DNA of 64,000 nt from Devosia aurantiaca (lineage in GTDB: Bacteria > Pseudomonadota > Alphaproteobacteria > Rhizobiales > Devosiaceae): the NCBI RefSeq assembly GCF_011058215.1, contig NZ_JAALFG010000002.1, positions 496,001 through 560,000 of the forward strand, given 5' to 3'. Of the stretch, positions 29,601 to 41,286 are shown one piece after another. The notes under the pieces are model-generated. The model ran no database searches and was not told the origin of the DNA. It saw only the letters and a list, made by a program, of their open reading frames with translations. Each line of letters begins with the position of its first letter. Position 1 is the first letter of the stretch. A program made the translations under genes and the position numbers.

Positions 29601-29760
29601 GGAAACTGCAAGAATCTCAGTGCCGACGCAAAGGGCGCCGCGGGACCGGTTTGATATGGGCGCTCTATAAGCTCTGGCCAAGGCCTGGTCAAACCAGCCC
29701 CTCGGGAACCGACCGACCGGCGTCGAATTAACGAGGCGCCCAACTCTCTCAGGACGCCCA

Positions 29761-32393
29761 ATGCCCAAGCCTCAGCCGCGCGCCAGCTACCGTCTCCAGC
29801 TCAACAAGGATTTCACCTTCGCTCATGTGGAGCAGATCGCCGAATATCTGGGCAAACTCGGCATCAGCCATGCCTACCTTTCGCCGATACTCAAGGCGCG
29901 CGCCGGCAGCACCCATGGCTACGACACCGTCGATCACACGATCATCAATCCCGAGCTCGGCAGCATAGAAGACTTCCGCCGCATGGCCGGAAAGCTTAAG
30001 CAGCAGGGCATCGGCATCATTCTCGATATCGTGCCCAATCATATGGGCGTCGGCGGAGCCGACAATCCCTACTGGCTCGATCTGCTCGAATGGGGCCGTG
30101 ACAGCCAGTATGCCACCTGGTTCGACGTCAACTGGGCGCCCTCCGAACCGTCGCTCAACAACAAGGTCCTCGTTCCCTTCCTCGGCTGCGCCTTTGGCGA
30201 AGCACTGGAGACAGGACGCTTGGCGCTCAAATTCGACAAACAATCGGGCAGCTTCGCCGTATGGGCAGAGGACACCCACAAGCTTCCCGTCGATCCGCGC
30301 AGCTATGGCGACATCCTGCAGCACGGCGAGACCACGCTGCAAACCCTTGCCACCGCGATCGACGGCATGATGGGCAGCCAAGAGGCCGAGGGCCTGAAGG
30401 CAAGGCTTGCAGAAGCCGACGCAGCCGAAATCGAAAGAATCGTTGCCCACCCCAATAGCGCAGGGGGCCGCGAGGACTTCGCCAAACTGATCGAGCGCCA
30501 AAACTGGCGTGCCGCCCGCTATTCGGTCGCGGCGGACGACATCAATTATCGCCGCTTCTTCATCGTCTCGGACCTTGGCGCTATCCGCATCGAAGATGAA
30601 GCCGTATTCGATCACGCCCATCGCCTGATCTTCCAGCTGGTCGAGGAAGGCCTCGTCGACGGCCTGCGTATCGACCACATTGACGGCCTCTACGATCCCA
30701 AGGGCTATGCGCTCCGGCTGCGCCAAAAATGCCCGCGCCCGATCTATCTGGTCGTCGAAAAATCCTGGCCGACGACGAACCGCTGCGCGCCGACTGGGAG
30801 GTCGATGGCACCACTGGCTACGAATTCGCTAATGCCGTGGCGCAGCTTCTGACCAACCCAAAAGCCGAGGCGCCACTCACCAGGCTTTACGAGGGTTTCA
30901 CCGGCCGCACCGAAACGCTGGACGAGCTCGAACGCAAGGCCAAGCTCGAAATCATCGACTACGAGATGGCAGCCGAGTTGGACGCGCTGACCGTGCGTCT
31001 TTGCGCCCTGGCCAAGTCAAACCGCGCCACCTCGGATCTGACCCGCAACAGCATCCGCAATGGCTTGCGGCACTTCGTGGCCTCCATGCAGGTCTATCGA
31101 AGCTATGTGGATGGCTCCGAGCTTGATCCTCGCAATGCCAAAAACATTGAAGCAACTCTCGACCAGGCCCGCGTCATGGCGCCGACCCTCGACCCGGCCG
31201 TTTTCGACTTCATCGGCAAAGTCGCCACCGGCGGCCTCGTGGCCGAAGGCTATGATCGGGCGGAGGCTCTCGAAGCGGCGGGTCGGCTGCAGCAATATAC
31301 CGGCCCGGTCATGGCCAAGGGTCTCGAGGACACGGCACTTTATCAATACAACCGTCTGCTGGCCCTCAGCGATGTTGGCGAAAAACCGGACCGCTTCTCT
31401 GCCAGTGTCGAGCACTTCCACACCTTCAACCAACAGCGCGCCGAGCAGGCGCCGCTCGGCATGCTGACCAGCTCCAGCCACGACACCAAGCGCGGCGAAG
31501 ACGTGCGCGCCCGCATTGCAGCGCTATCGCTGATACCGGACGAGTGGGAGCAGGCGGTTCAGCGCTGGTCCGGCATGCTGGAAGCCGCAGGCGTCGGCGA
31601 AATCGATCGCAACGACCTCTACTACATCTTCCAGCAGTTCATCGGAGCCTGGCCTGCAGAGTTCGCCACCGGCATCCCGGACAAGGCCCTCGAGACCTTC
31701 CGAACCCGCAGCCAGGCCGCGATGATGAAGGCGGTCCGCGAAGGTCGCCGCAATTCCAGCTGGACAGCACCGGTCGAGGACTACGAAGCCAAGCTGGACA
31801 CCGTCATTGCGACGCTTCTCGATGCCCAGGGACCGCTATTTGCAGACCTGCGCGGATTCGCGGACCAGCTCGGGCCCCTCGCCCTGCGCAACAGCCTCAT
31901 TGCCGCGACGCTCAAACTAACCTCGCCCGGCATGCCCGACATCTACCAGGGCGCCGAGCTTTACGAGCAAAGCATGGTCGACCCCGACAACCGCCGGCCG
32001 GTCGACTTCGATCAACGTGAGAAGCTGCTGAACACCCTCGCCGAGCCAGAGGCCCTATTGGCAGATTGGACGACTGGCGCCGCCAAGCTCAGCGTCATTC
32101 ACCGCCTGCTGCAACTGCGCAAGGAACTGCCGGACCTTTTCGCCCAAGGCAGCTACGAGCCCATCACAATCGATAACGACCCACACAACAGGGCACTCGC
32201 CTTCATCCGCAAGCATGACAATCAGCAAGTTCTGGTTGTTGCCTGGCTAGGGCTTGCCGACGAGATCGGCACTGCAAGCCTGCGCATGGACCTTGCTGGT
32301 TGGACGCCGGTCCTCAGCGAACGAAAACCGACAGGCACAAGCCTAAGCGACCTGCTCGGGCCCCTGCCCGTTGCAGTATTCCGCTCGGCCTAA
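29761..32393 (+). CDS. treY: Malto-oligosyltrehalose synthase TreY (one frameshift in this sequence)
   Basis: TreY converts the reducing end of malto-oligosaccharides to a trehalosyl unit. The GH13 pattern is clear: ASYRLQLNKDFTFAHV at the start, DIVPNHMGV, GLRIDHIDGLYDP (nucleophile Asp region), then after the break PDIYQGAEL near the C-terminus. A run of five As at 30758-30762 should be six. With it restored, YLVVEK continues as ILADDEPLRADWEVDGTTGYEF and the protein has 877 residues, within the family range. TreZ, the usual partner, is not in the window. Confidence 0.94.
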
Positions 32394-32396
32394 TCT

Positions 32397-32786
32397 TTAC
32401 GCGGCTTCATCGGCCAGCATCCGGCTGATGAAGTCGCGCACTTCTTCCACAGCGATGCCGAGGTCGGCGATGCGCTCCGCCTTGACCGGCCGTCCGTCGC
32501 ACATTTCCGCTTCCATGGCTTTTGCCTGCTCCGCAACCGACCACGCACCGACACCAGACGCCGCACCCTTGATGGAATGAAGATTGATGGCAAGATCGTC
32601 GAAGGCCGTCGCTATGGTCAGCCGCTCGTAATAGGTTTTGAGCGTCGTCTCGAACAACCGCAGAATTTCACGCTCGAGATTTTCGTCGCCAAGGCACTGC
32701 TTGGCCAGGTGCACGAGGTCGATCGGCCGCATCGGCCTATTGGCTTCATCCTGAACAGCGACTTCGGCAAAGGCTCTTTCCGCCAT
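32397..32786 (-). CDS. Hpt domain phosphotransfer protein
   Basis: A 129-residue protein with the Hpt phosphorylation motif INLHSIKGAASG, His70, embedded in a four-helix pattern (AEQAKAMEAEM follows). The first 20 residues are a short tail. It has no kinase or receiver domain, so it would relay phosphate between a hybrid histidine kinase and a response regulator encoded elsewhere. The ATG at 32786 has GGAG upstream. A perfect CtrA-type box lies about 50 bases before the start. It is not ChpT, which is longer and has a kinase-like second domain. Confidence 0.85.
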   Translation of the reverse strand: MAERAFAEVAVQDEANRPMRPIDLVHLAKQCLGDENLEREILRLFETTLKTYYERLTIATAFDDLAINLHSIKGAASGVGAWSVAEQAKAMEAEMCDGRPVKAERIADLGIAVEEVRDFISRMLADEAA

Positions 32787-32832
32787 TCTCGGTACTCCAC
32801 ACACGCCTGTGGATGACCTTAGGGCTGAGCGT

Positions 32833-32847
32833 TTAAGACGATCTTAA
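32833..32847. promoter_or_regulatory. CtrA-type box upstream of the Hpt gene
   Basis: TTAA-GACGATC-TTAA is a perfect match to TTAA-N7-TTAA, 47-61 bases upstream of the Hpt ATG. Binding is inferred, not shown. Confidence 0.55.
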
Positions 32848-32901
32848 GCCACGGAGCCGCCTTTATTGCCCGTCAAATCCTTAACGGTTTCCACCCGAAA
32901 A

Positions 32902-32916
32902 TTAACCTTTGGGTAA
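32902..32916. promoter_or_regulatory. Imperfect second CtrA-type box
   Basis: TTAA-CCTTTGG-GTAA has one mismatch to the consensus and lies about 200 bases before the growth-pole-ring-like gene. Low confidence on its own. Confidence 0.3.
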
Positions 32917-33115
32917 GAAACCGTTCGGTTTGCATAAAATTGAATGTATAAATGGGCTTTGAACCAGCGCGCGGCGGCGAGGGTTGGGGGACGGTGCAGA
33001 CCATTTGCATCGAATTGTTTTGTTTTGACGGTCGGGCCCGTAAGGGCTTGTCTGCCACAACACCTCCCAAAGTCCGCCTCCATGCTGCAGTGCCGACGCG
33101 AGAGTAGTAAAGAGT

Positions 33116-36100
33116 ATGGCCAAGACCCCGACACCACAGAACGACCCGGCAGCGCTGGCTTTTTCGGCCGTCGAGGACGCTCTTAAGGACTCGGTTTTCA
33201 ATCTCGATCAGCCTGCCCAGCCCGCTCCCGAAAAGAAGCAGCCTGAGCGTCGCCAGCCCGAGCCGGCCCGCTCGGAACGGCTTCGTGCCGCCGATAAGAT
33301 CGCGCAGCAGGCAAGCTCGGTCGCCAACGACGATCGCATCTCGACCTCCAAGCTTCTTTACGGCCTTCAGAATCGCTCCTCGTCCACGCCGACCTGGCTG
33401 GCACTGCTGCTCTCCATCGTCTGGATCGTCGCCACCGGCATCGTTGCCTGGTTGCGCTTTGGCAGCCAGCTCAACACCGGCGCCTTCTTCGGCTCGATCG
33501 AGTTCGTGGCCACGCTCGCCATCATGATCCTGCCGGTGCTCGGCTTCTTTGCCGTTGCCACCCTCTTCCGCCGTGCCGCCGACCTGCGCAACGCCGCCTC
33601 CTCGATCACCCAGGCAGCCATGCGCCTGGCCGAGCCGGAAGTGGCTGCTGCCGACAAGGTCGCCTCCGTCGGCCAGGCCGTTCGCCGCGAAGTCAATGCC
33701 CTCGGTGACGGGCTTGAACGCGCCCTTTCGCGTGCCGGCGAGCTTGAAGTGATGATCCACAACGAGGTCACCGCTCTCGAACGCACCTATTCCGACAACG
33801 AGTCGCGCATGCGCGCCCTGATCGGCGAACTGGCCAGCCAGCGCGAAAGCGTCCTGACCAATACCGAGCGCGTCCGCGAAGCCATCACCGAGAGCCATAC
33901 CGGCCTAGTCTTCGACCTCGACATGATCAGCCAGCGTATCGCCGGTACCATCGTCGAATCGGGCGGCAATCTGACCCGCGCGCTTGAAACCGCCGGCAAC
34001 ACGCTGACCGGTGGCTTCAGCGAACGCGCCGACAGCTTCGTCAACCTGATCGAAAACCGCACCGGCGATTTCCTCGGCGCGCTGGACGATAGCTCCAATC
34101 GCCTTGCCTCGGGGTTCGAAGACCAGACCGCTGCGATGACCCGGGCGCTCGACGCGCGCACGGCCGACCTCAACAGCGGCGTCGAAGACCGTATCGGCCT
34201 TTTGACGCGCGCTCTCGACAGCCATGTCGACAATATCGCCGCTGCGATCGACAGCCGCACGCATGAGATCAGCGCCCGCAGCGACGCCTGGGCCGGCCAG
34301 TTCGAAGATCGCGCACAGACCATTGCCGGGCTGATCGAAGCCCGCACCGGCACCCTCTCGAGCGCCCTCGACGAGCGCACCGCCGCTCTCTCCAACCTCC
34401 TGACCGATGGCGGCACCACCCTCGTCGACCAGCTGCAACTGCGCGGCGACGAAGTCGTGGCCTCGTTCCGCTCCATCGGCGGCCGCGTTGCCGACGACAT
34501 CGGCGCTCGCAGCACCGAGGCAGAACTGCTGCTCGCGACCCTTTCGCGCCAGCTCGACGAATCCGTTTCTATCCAGCTCAACGCCCTCGATAGCCGCATG
34601 CAGTCGGCAATTATCGAGATCAGCGGTGCTCTCGACGACACTTCCGAACGGGCTCGCTTGACCCTGTCCGGAGCCGGCCAGGAATCGCTGGGCCTCTTCG
34701 ATGCCCGGCTCAGCGAGATCACCAGCCTGCTCGACGAAAAGCTGCACGCGCTCGACAACGTCATCGGCGACAAGGGCGAAAACCTCGTTGCCCGCCTGGA
34801 TCAGCAGGGCACGAGCTTTGCCGCCCGCGCCAATGTCCTTGAAATGGCACTTAACCAGGAATCTGGCCGCTTCAACGACATCGTTCTCGAACGCACGCGC
34901 GAGCTGGGCGAAGTGCTTGGTGCCCGCACCCAGGCCGTGGCCGAGACCCTCACCACCCGCACGCGGGAGATTGTCGACCAGATCGATACGCACACCGGCG
35001 CCATCGCCGAGAACCTGGACAGCCGCACCAGCCGCCTGGACCAAGTCCTCAACACCCGCGCCGCTGAATTGTCGGACGCTATCTCGACCCGCACCGCGGC
35101 CCTGGACCAGGCGCTCTCATCGCGAGCGGCCGAAGTCTCCTACGCACTGTCGAGCGGCACCGCAGCGCTCGAACAAACCCTCTCGACCCGGACGGCAGAA
35201 GTCTCCGACGCAATCTTTACGCGCACGGCCGACCTCGAACAGGCTCTTTCCACCCGCAGCGCAGAAGTGTCGGACGCAATCCTTGCACATACCGCAGCGC
35301 TCGAGGAAACCCTTGCGACGCGCGCAGCGGCCGTTGCCGATGCACTGACGGCGCGGACCGTCGACCTCAACCAGACCCTCTCTGCCGGTACGGCAGCAGT
35401 GACCGACGCCATTGCTGCGCAAACCGCCGGGCTGGAACAGACCCTCGCTCAAGGCACCGCCTCGGTCGCCGGCGCTATCTCTGCCCAAACCTTCGGTCTC
35501 GAGCAGACCCTTTCGACCCGGACCGCTGCTGTTGCCGGCGCCATCGCTGCACAGACGGCAGGCCTTGAGAACGTACTGACCACTCGCGCCGCCGAGGTCA
35601 CCGAAACGCTCGCTGCCCGCACTGCCGATTTCGAGCAGACGCTGTCCGAGCGCACTGCCCTGGTCGCTGGCGCCATCGTCAGCCACACCGCTGATCTCGA
35701 GCAGGCCCTTGCCGCCCGTACGTCGGAAATCTCGGAAGCCATTACGTCGCGCACGGCCTATCTCGATCAGACGCTCGGCCTTCGCGGCGCCGAAGTCAGC
35801 GAAGCCATCCGCGTCCGCTCGCAGGAACTGGGCCAGACCCTGTCCAGCGGCACCCAGGCTTTCGACCAGGCGATCGGCAGCCGCACCCAGCGCCTTGCCG
35901 ACACGCTTTCCGAACGCGCCAACTTCCTGTCGCTCGAACTCGAGACCCGCACCGGCGACATCGCTAACCAGATGGACGAGCGCGCCGTGACCCTCGTGTC
36001 GCGCCTCGACGAGCGCACCCGCGCCCTTTCCGACACGCTCTCCACCCATACTGCCTCGATCGGCGAAACCATTTCGCTGCACACAAGCGAACTGGGAGAA

Positions 36101-39045
36101 ACGCTCGACCAGCATGGCCGCAGCGCCCGCGAAAGCATCGAAGCCTCGGTGCGGGACGTCAGCCAGACCATTGCGTCGCGGCTCGACGAAATGTCAGCCG
36201 CCGTGGCCGGCAAGGTTGCGGAGGTCAACGAAAGCCTCGGCTCCGGCCTCGACAACGCCGTGGCCCGCATCACCGATGCCGAGCACAGCGTCACCGCCCG
36301 AATCGAAAGCGCCAGCACCAGCGTCGGTGAAAGCGCGCGCCAGGCTGCAGCTCTTATCGAAACCGGTGTCACCGCCGCCCGCAACACCATCGTCCAGATG
36401 GTCGATCAGCGCCTCGGCACCCTTCCCGAGGCCATCACCGCGCGTGCCGACATCACCGCCGAGCGTCTCGCGTCCCTCAACGCGTCGATCAGCACCTCGA
36501 TCGTCCAGTCCATGGCCGATCTGGAAGCAGGCGCCGATCGCATCGAAGAAACCATCGCCACCCGCATCACGGCAGCCACGGCCGCAATCTCCGACAATGT
36601 CGAGACCACGGCCAATCGCATGGACAGCGCTGTGCGCAGCGCCCTCGACCAGATCCGCATTGCAGCCGCCAACATCGACGACATCGTCTCGGTCAAGGCG
36701 CTCAACGCGGTCGATGCCATCGATGGCCGCCTTACGGTCATCAACCAGACAGTTGAAGAGCGCACCAACCAGTTCGCCAATCTCGTCACCGAGCGTTCGG
36801 CCGAACTGCAGAACGCTCTTGCCAGCCACGGCAACCTCCTGCGTGACGCGCTCAACGAAAACTCCCGTGAAGCCGAAGCCATCATGTCGGTTTCGACCTC
36901 GCGCATCCTCAACGACGTCACCAACGCGCTCAACAAGCTCAACGACGGCAACCTGCTGCTGCAGCGGGTGCTCGACGCCTCGACCGCGAACCTTGCCACA
37001 CTCGAAACCGGCGTCGCCCAGCAGACTGCGACCTATGCCAACACCATGCGCGAAGCCTTGGGCCAGACCGAACAGGCCGGCCAGATGGTCACCCAGCATG
37101 TGGGCGCCCTGCAGAACACCATCCGCACCATGGTGGACGAATTCGGTTCGATCCTTGGCCGTCTCGACGCTGAGGCCTCCGGTCTCAACCAGGCTGCCAA
37201 TGCGCTCGAATCCTCGAGCAGCAACGCGCTGATCAACCTCGAAGACCGCCGCGGCGCCATGGATGCACTGGCTCAAAGCTTCGCCTCGCGCGCCGACGAC
37301 ATCGATGGCCGCATGCGCCTCTTCGCTCAAACCATCGCCGACACCGTCAACGAGACGGAACGCCGCCTGATCGGTGCCCGTCGCGCCATGGATGAAGCTC
37401 TGCTGTCGACTGGCCAGTCGGTCACCGAAGCCCTTCAGGCCACGACCCAGACCGTAACCGACTCCTGCAAAACACGAGCACGTCGGTGTCCGAGGCTCTG
37501 CAGAACAACAGCCTTGCCGTCACTGAAGCTCTGCAGAACAACTCCAACAGCGTCAACGACGCGCTTTACACCACCAATGAGCGCTTCTCCTCAACGCTCA
37601 ACGGCCAAGTCGCGCAGATGGACAATGCGGTCCAGCGCGCCGCCGAAGCCGCTGCCGCCGCCCTCGCCCAGACCTCCGCATCGGTGCGGATGGCGCTGTC
37701 CGACCAGACCGGCCAGATCAATTCCGCTCTGGAAGAAAACGCATCGCGCGTCAGCGACGTGCTTGCTTCGACCGCCGGCAGCGTCACCGATGTCTTGACC
37801 ACGACGACCTCGACCCTCGCCGATACCATCGCCGACTCCACCAATTCGGTCCGCTCGGCGATCGACAATACGCGCGATAGCCTCACCGAAACGGTATCGG
37901 AAGCGACCAACACCGTTCGCACGGCTATCAGCAGCAACACCGGACAGCTCCGCCGCGCCCTGGACGAGACCACCGGCCAGCTGCGCCAGACGCTCGACGA
38001 CACCAGCGGCGAAGTCACCAGCAAGCTGGGCGAGTTCAACGATGTCGCCGGTAATGAAAGCCGCCGTGCCAACCAGGCACTGCAGGACGCTCAGCAGCGC
38101 ATGGTCGAGGACATGCAGCGCGCCATCGAGGAAGCCACCCAGCGCTTCGCCGACACCGCCAAGGCCATGCGCGAGACCGCCCGCGAAGTCGGCACCGAGC
38201 TTGAAGCCACGCGTGCCGAACTGGCCCGCGGCGTCAACGAATTGCCCGAAGAAACCCGCGCCAGCGCCGCTGCCATGCGTCGCGTCGTTGCCGAGCAGAT
38301 CGAGGCCTTGAGCGAACTCAACGCCATCGTCCGCGCGCAGCCGGCCAGCCACGACCTGATCGACCGCCGCCCGGCCCAGCGCACCCCGACGCGCCAGCCT
38401 GAGCCGCCGGCCTACCAGTCGCCAGTGCAGCGCCAGGTCGAACGTCCGGTGGAACGCCAGGTCGAGCGTCAGCCGGAGCCGGTGCGCGAGACCTATCGTC
38501 CCGAGCCGGTTCGTCCTGCCTTGGTCGACCCGATCCGCACCCGTCCCGTCGAGCAGCCGGCCCCTGTAGCCGCTCCAGTCACAGCACCCGTACAGACGGC
38601 CCCTGCCCCAGTCGCGACGGCACCGCAGCCTCAGCCAGAGGGCGGTGGCTGGTTGCGTGACGTGCTGCGCAACGCCTCGGCCAACCAGGCTGGCGCGCAG
38701 CCGCAGACGCAGGGCCTGTCGGGCCTCACCGAAGAGATCATCCGCTCGATCGACAACAATGCCCTGGCCGATGCCTGGTCGCGCTATCAGGCCGGCGAGT
38801 CCAACGTCTTTACCCGCCGCATCTACTCGCTGACGGGCCAGAGCACCTATGATGAAGTCCGTCGTCGCGTGCAGCGCGATCCGGATTTTGCGCGCACGGC
38901 CCAGGCCTATATGAGCGAATTCGAGCAGCTTCTGAAGCGCGCCGCTGCTGGCGCCAATCCAGCTGCCGAGACGCGCGAATACCTGCTGTCCGATCGCGGC
39001 AAGGTCTACACCACCCTCGCCCACGCCAGCGGTCGCTTGGCTTAG
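33116..39045 (+). CDS. Giant coiled-coil polar protein, growth pole ring (GPR/RgsE)-like (one frameshift)
   Basis: About 1976 residues once a missing C at 37464-37465 is restored (VTDSLQNTSTSVSEAL). Layout: a basic, Pro/Gln-rich N-terminal tail (1-90); two membrane helices (about 93-113 and 127-150); a long alpha-helical region of 11-residue repeats, about 38 of them uninterrupted at residues 583-1000 with alternating types such as TADLEQALSTR and SAEVSDAILAH; further coiled coil to about 1740; a Pro/Gln/Arg/Val linker (about 1743-1848); and a conserved C-terminal domain (SGLTEEIIRSIDNNALADAW, then VRRRVQRDPDFARTAQAYM). Size, two N-terminal membrane helices and apolipoprotein-like repeats match the Agrobacterium growth pole ring protein and Sinorhizobium RgsE, which organise unipolar growth. 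This is an assignment by architecture. Confidence 0.82.
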
Positions 39046-39063
39046 GCGGCGCGAAACAAACAA

Positions 39064-39100
39064 AAAGGCCCCGGAGCAATCCGGGGCCTTTTTGTTTCAG
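39064..39100. terminator. Bidirectional terminator
   Basis: AAAAAGGCCCCGGA-GCAA-TCCGGGGCCTTTTT is a nine-base-pair stem with A- and T-runs on the two sides, between the convergent growth-pole-ring and MFS genes. Confidence 0.9.
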
Positions 39101-39119
39101 CAGCCCGCTGAATGCTGCA

Positions 39120-40313
39120 TTAGATTAAAGCCTTGGCTGGCCGCAGCTTTAGCGACCACAACACGCAACCGACGGCCATGAGCGCCGTGGCTGTCGAGTA
39201 GAAGAAGGCGTAGGTCCCGAAGAACTCCACCAGGACACCGAAAATCGACAGTGCCAGCATCGCGGCACCCATGCTGAGCATATTGGCAAAGCCCTGTGCT
39301 TCGGCGGCATTGGCCTCGTTGGTCCAGTTGGCAATGAAATGAACGACGCCGAAATAGCCCATGCCGAAGCTGAAGGCGTGTAGCAGCTGGGTGAAAAACA
39401 GCACTTCCACCGGCGGATTGAAGGCCATGATGGTGAAGCGCACAAGGCCGGCGAGGGCGGCGACGAGGATCATGTTGCGGGCTGAAACACGGCCGCCGAA
39501 GCGGCGCCAGGCGAACATCAGTACAGCTTCTGCGGCGGCAGCTATACCGAGCAAAGGGCCTAGAAAGTAGCTTGGAATACCGTTTTCGAACCAGACGAGA
39601 GCGGCAAAACCGCCGATTAGCGAGTTGCTGGAATTGACCAGCGCGAAGGCCAGGAGGGGGAGTATGAACCAAAGCTGAAGGCTATCCTTGAGCCGGCTCG
39701 GCGCTGCCGGCGTGACCGCTGCATCAGCCAGTGTCACCTTTTGGGTCGGTGCCCGAAACCGCGGCAGCAGGAAAGCCAAGGCGGCCCGGATCACCACGGT
39801 GACGACATAGAGCGTGATGAAAACGCCCGAGCCCATCATATTGAGCAAGAGGCCGAGCCCGCCTGCCGCAAACACATAACCCACGGTCGCCCAGGCACGG
39901 ATCACCCCAAAATCAGTGCCATTGCGCCGGGTCATGCGAACGGTGGCGGCGTCGATTACCGGCGGAACGAGTCCGTTCGTGGTGCTGCACAGTGCCCAGA
40001 CCAGCAGGATGCCCCAGAACTCGGAGACGAAATAGAGCGGAAGCGGTGCCAGGGCCGAGGCAAGGGAAATGTAGATCAGCGCCGTGCGCCAATCATCAAG
40101 CTTATCGGCGATGCGGCCGACAGCGATATTGAGCAACAAGAGGCACAGCGTCGGCAGCGCGTTGATCAGCCCGATCTGGTCTGCCGGGATGCCATGCTGG
40201 CTGAGCCAGATGCCCAGAAACACAGAGGACACGCCGCCCGGGACATAGACCATGAATTGATAGATAGAAGCGCGCAGCTCGGGGCTGTCCAAGCGCGAAA
40301 CGGCCGATGGCAT
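39120..40313 (-). CDS. MFS transporter, phenylpropionate-permease-like
   Basis: A 397-residue membrane protein with about 12 hydrophobic segments. The N-terminus (SIYQFMVYVPGGVSSVFLGIWLSQHGIPADQIGLI, in parts) and the GRIADKLDDWR loop after helix 2 resemble the HcaT/PPP branch of the major facilitator superfamily. It is probably a proton-coupled carrier for an organic solute, substrate unknown. The ATG at 40313 has GGGAG at 10 bases. An in-frame GTG nine codons upstream is less likely. Confidence 0.85.
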   Translation of the reverse strand: MPSAVSRLDSPELRASIYQFMVYVPGGVSSVFLGIWLSQHGIPADQIGLINALPTLCLLLLNIAVGRIADKLDDWRTALIYISLASALAPLPLYFVSEFWGILLVWALCSTTNGLVPPVIDAATVRMTRRNGTDFGVIRAWATVGYVFAAGGLGLLLNMMGSGVFITLYVVTVVIRAALAFLLPRFRAPTQKVTLADAAVTPAAPSRLKDSLQLWFILPLLAFALVNSSNSLIGGFAALVWFENGIPSYFLGPLLGIAAAAEAVLMFAWRRFGGRVSARNMILVAALAGLVRFTIMAFNPPVEVLFFTQLLHAFSFGMGYFGVVHFIANWTNEANAAEAQGFANMLSMGAAMLALSIFGVLVEFFGTYAFFYSTATALMAVGCVLWSLKLRPAKALI

Positions 40314-40397
40314 GGAAAAGAAACTCCCGGCGCGAAGCACGCCGCGTTTCCCTCACTGACTCCATTGGCCAGCGGTGGCAAGAGTCAATCGACGCGC

Positions 40398-41195
40398 CTA
40401 GGCGGCACTGCGCTTGGCACGCATCCGGCGTGGCTCGCCGGTCACCATTTCGGTCCAGCGGATCAGTTCGAACTGCCCGTCATGGTTCTCGACCACGGCC
40501 GTACAGCTCTCCACCCAGTCCCCGGTATTGATGTATTGGATGCCCAGCCGGTCATGCATGTCGGCGAGGTGGATGTGCCCGCAGATGACGCCATCGACCC
40601 CTGACTGCTTGGCCTCGTGCACCAGCGCTTCCTCGAAGCGGCCGATAACGGACACGGCGTTCTTGACCTTCTGCTTGGCCCAGGCGCTCAGCGACCAATA
40701 TTGAAGGCCCAGGCGCCGTCGCACCCAGTTCACCGCAAGGTTGAGGCGAAGCGCTGCGTTATAGGCCCAGTCCCCTACATGGGCGAGCCACTTGGCATTC
40801 ATCACCACCACGTCGAACTGGTCGCCATGGATGACGAGATAGGTCTTGCCCGTGGCCGACGTGTGCACAGTCCGGTCGACCAGCTGCACTTCGCCGAAAT
40901 ATGTGCCGAGATACTCGCGCAAGAACTCGTCGTGGTTACCGGGCAGATAGATGATCCTCGCCCCGGCAGTAGCCTTTTGCAGCAGCAGGTCGATCAGCGT
41001 GTTGTATTCGGAAGGCCAGTGCCAGCCCTTGGCAAGGCGCCAGCCATCGACGATATCGCCGACCAGATAGATGGTTTCGGCGTCATGGCTGCGCAGGAAG
41101 TCGATCAACTGGCCGATACGAATTGGCCGCATGCCCATATGCACATCGGACAAGAACAGCGCCCGGACGCACCGGACCTCTCGATCATCCGCCAT
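40398..41195 (-). CDS. LpxH-like metallophosphoesterase (UDP-2,3-diacylglucosamine diphosphatase family)
   Basis: A 265-residue calcineurin-like phosphoesterase with all metal motifs: FLSDVHMG, YLVGDIVDGW, LPGNHDEF, VIHGDQFD and ICGHIHLAD. COG2908 proteins of this kind include LpxH, which releases UMP from UDP-2,3-diacylglucosamine in lipid A synthesis. Alphaproteobacteria often use LpxI for that step, so the substrate here is not certain. ATG at 41195, with GGAGG ten bases upstream; a TTG two codons earlier is possible. Confidence 0.85.
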   Translation of the reverse strand: MADDREVRCVRALFLSDVHMGMRPIRIGQLIDFLRSHDAETIYLVGDIVDGWRLAKGWHWPSEYNTLIDLLLQKATAGARIIYLPGNHDEFLREYLGTYFGEVQLVDRTVHTSATGKTYLVIHGDQFDVVVMNAKWLAHVGDWAYNAALRLNLAVNWVRRRLGLQYWSLSAWAKQKVKNAVSVIGRFEEALVHEAKQSGVDGVICGHIHLADMHDRLGIQYINTGDWVESCTAVVENHDGQFELIRWTEMVTGEPRRMRAKRSAA

Positions 41196-41286
41196 GTACA
41201 ACCGGCCTCCGCTCTATCGGACCCACTTTAACCGTTCCCACCAGCGGTGGAAACAAGGCCCGACAGGGCAAGCCGGGAGAAGCCAA

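Larger units (their letters stand above)
32787..33115. other. Divergent intergenic region between Hpt and growth-pole-ring genes
   Basis: A stretch of 329 bases with no credible gene. It holds the CtrA-type boxes at 32833 and 32902 and AT-rich segments (GCATAAAATTGAATGTATAA near 32931). The remainder shows nothing I can assign. Both flanking genes are read outward from it. Confidence 0.6.

Noticed and set aside
29749..30726. Minus-strand frame of 325 codons opposite treY
   Set aside because: No family similarity and the plus strand encodes conserved GH13 motifs.
34860..36120. Regularly spaced repeats resembling a CRISPR array
   Set aside because: The 33-base periodicity is the hendecad coding pattern of the growth-pole-ring-like protein; units are degenerate, in frame and without spacers.
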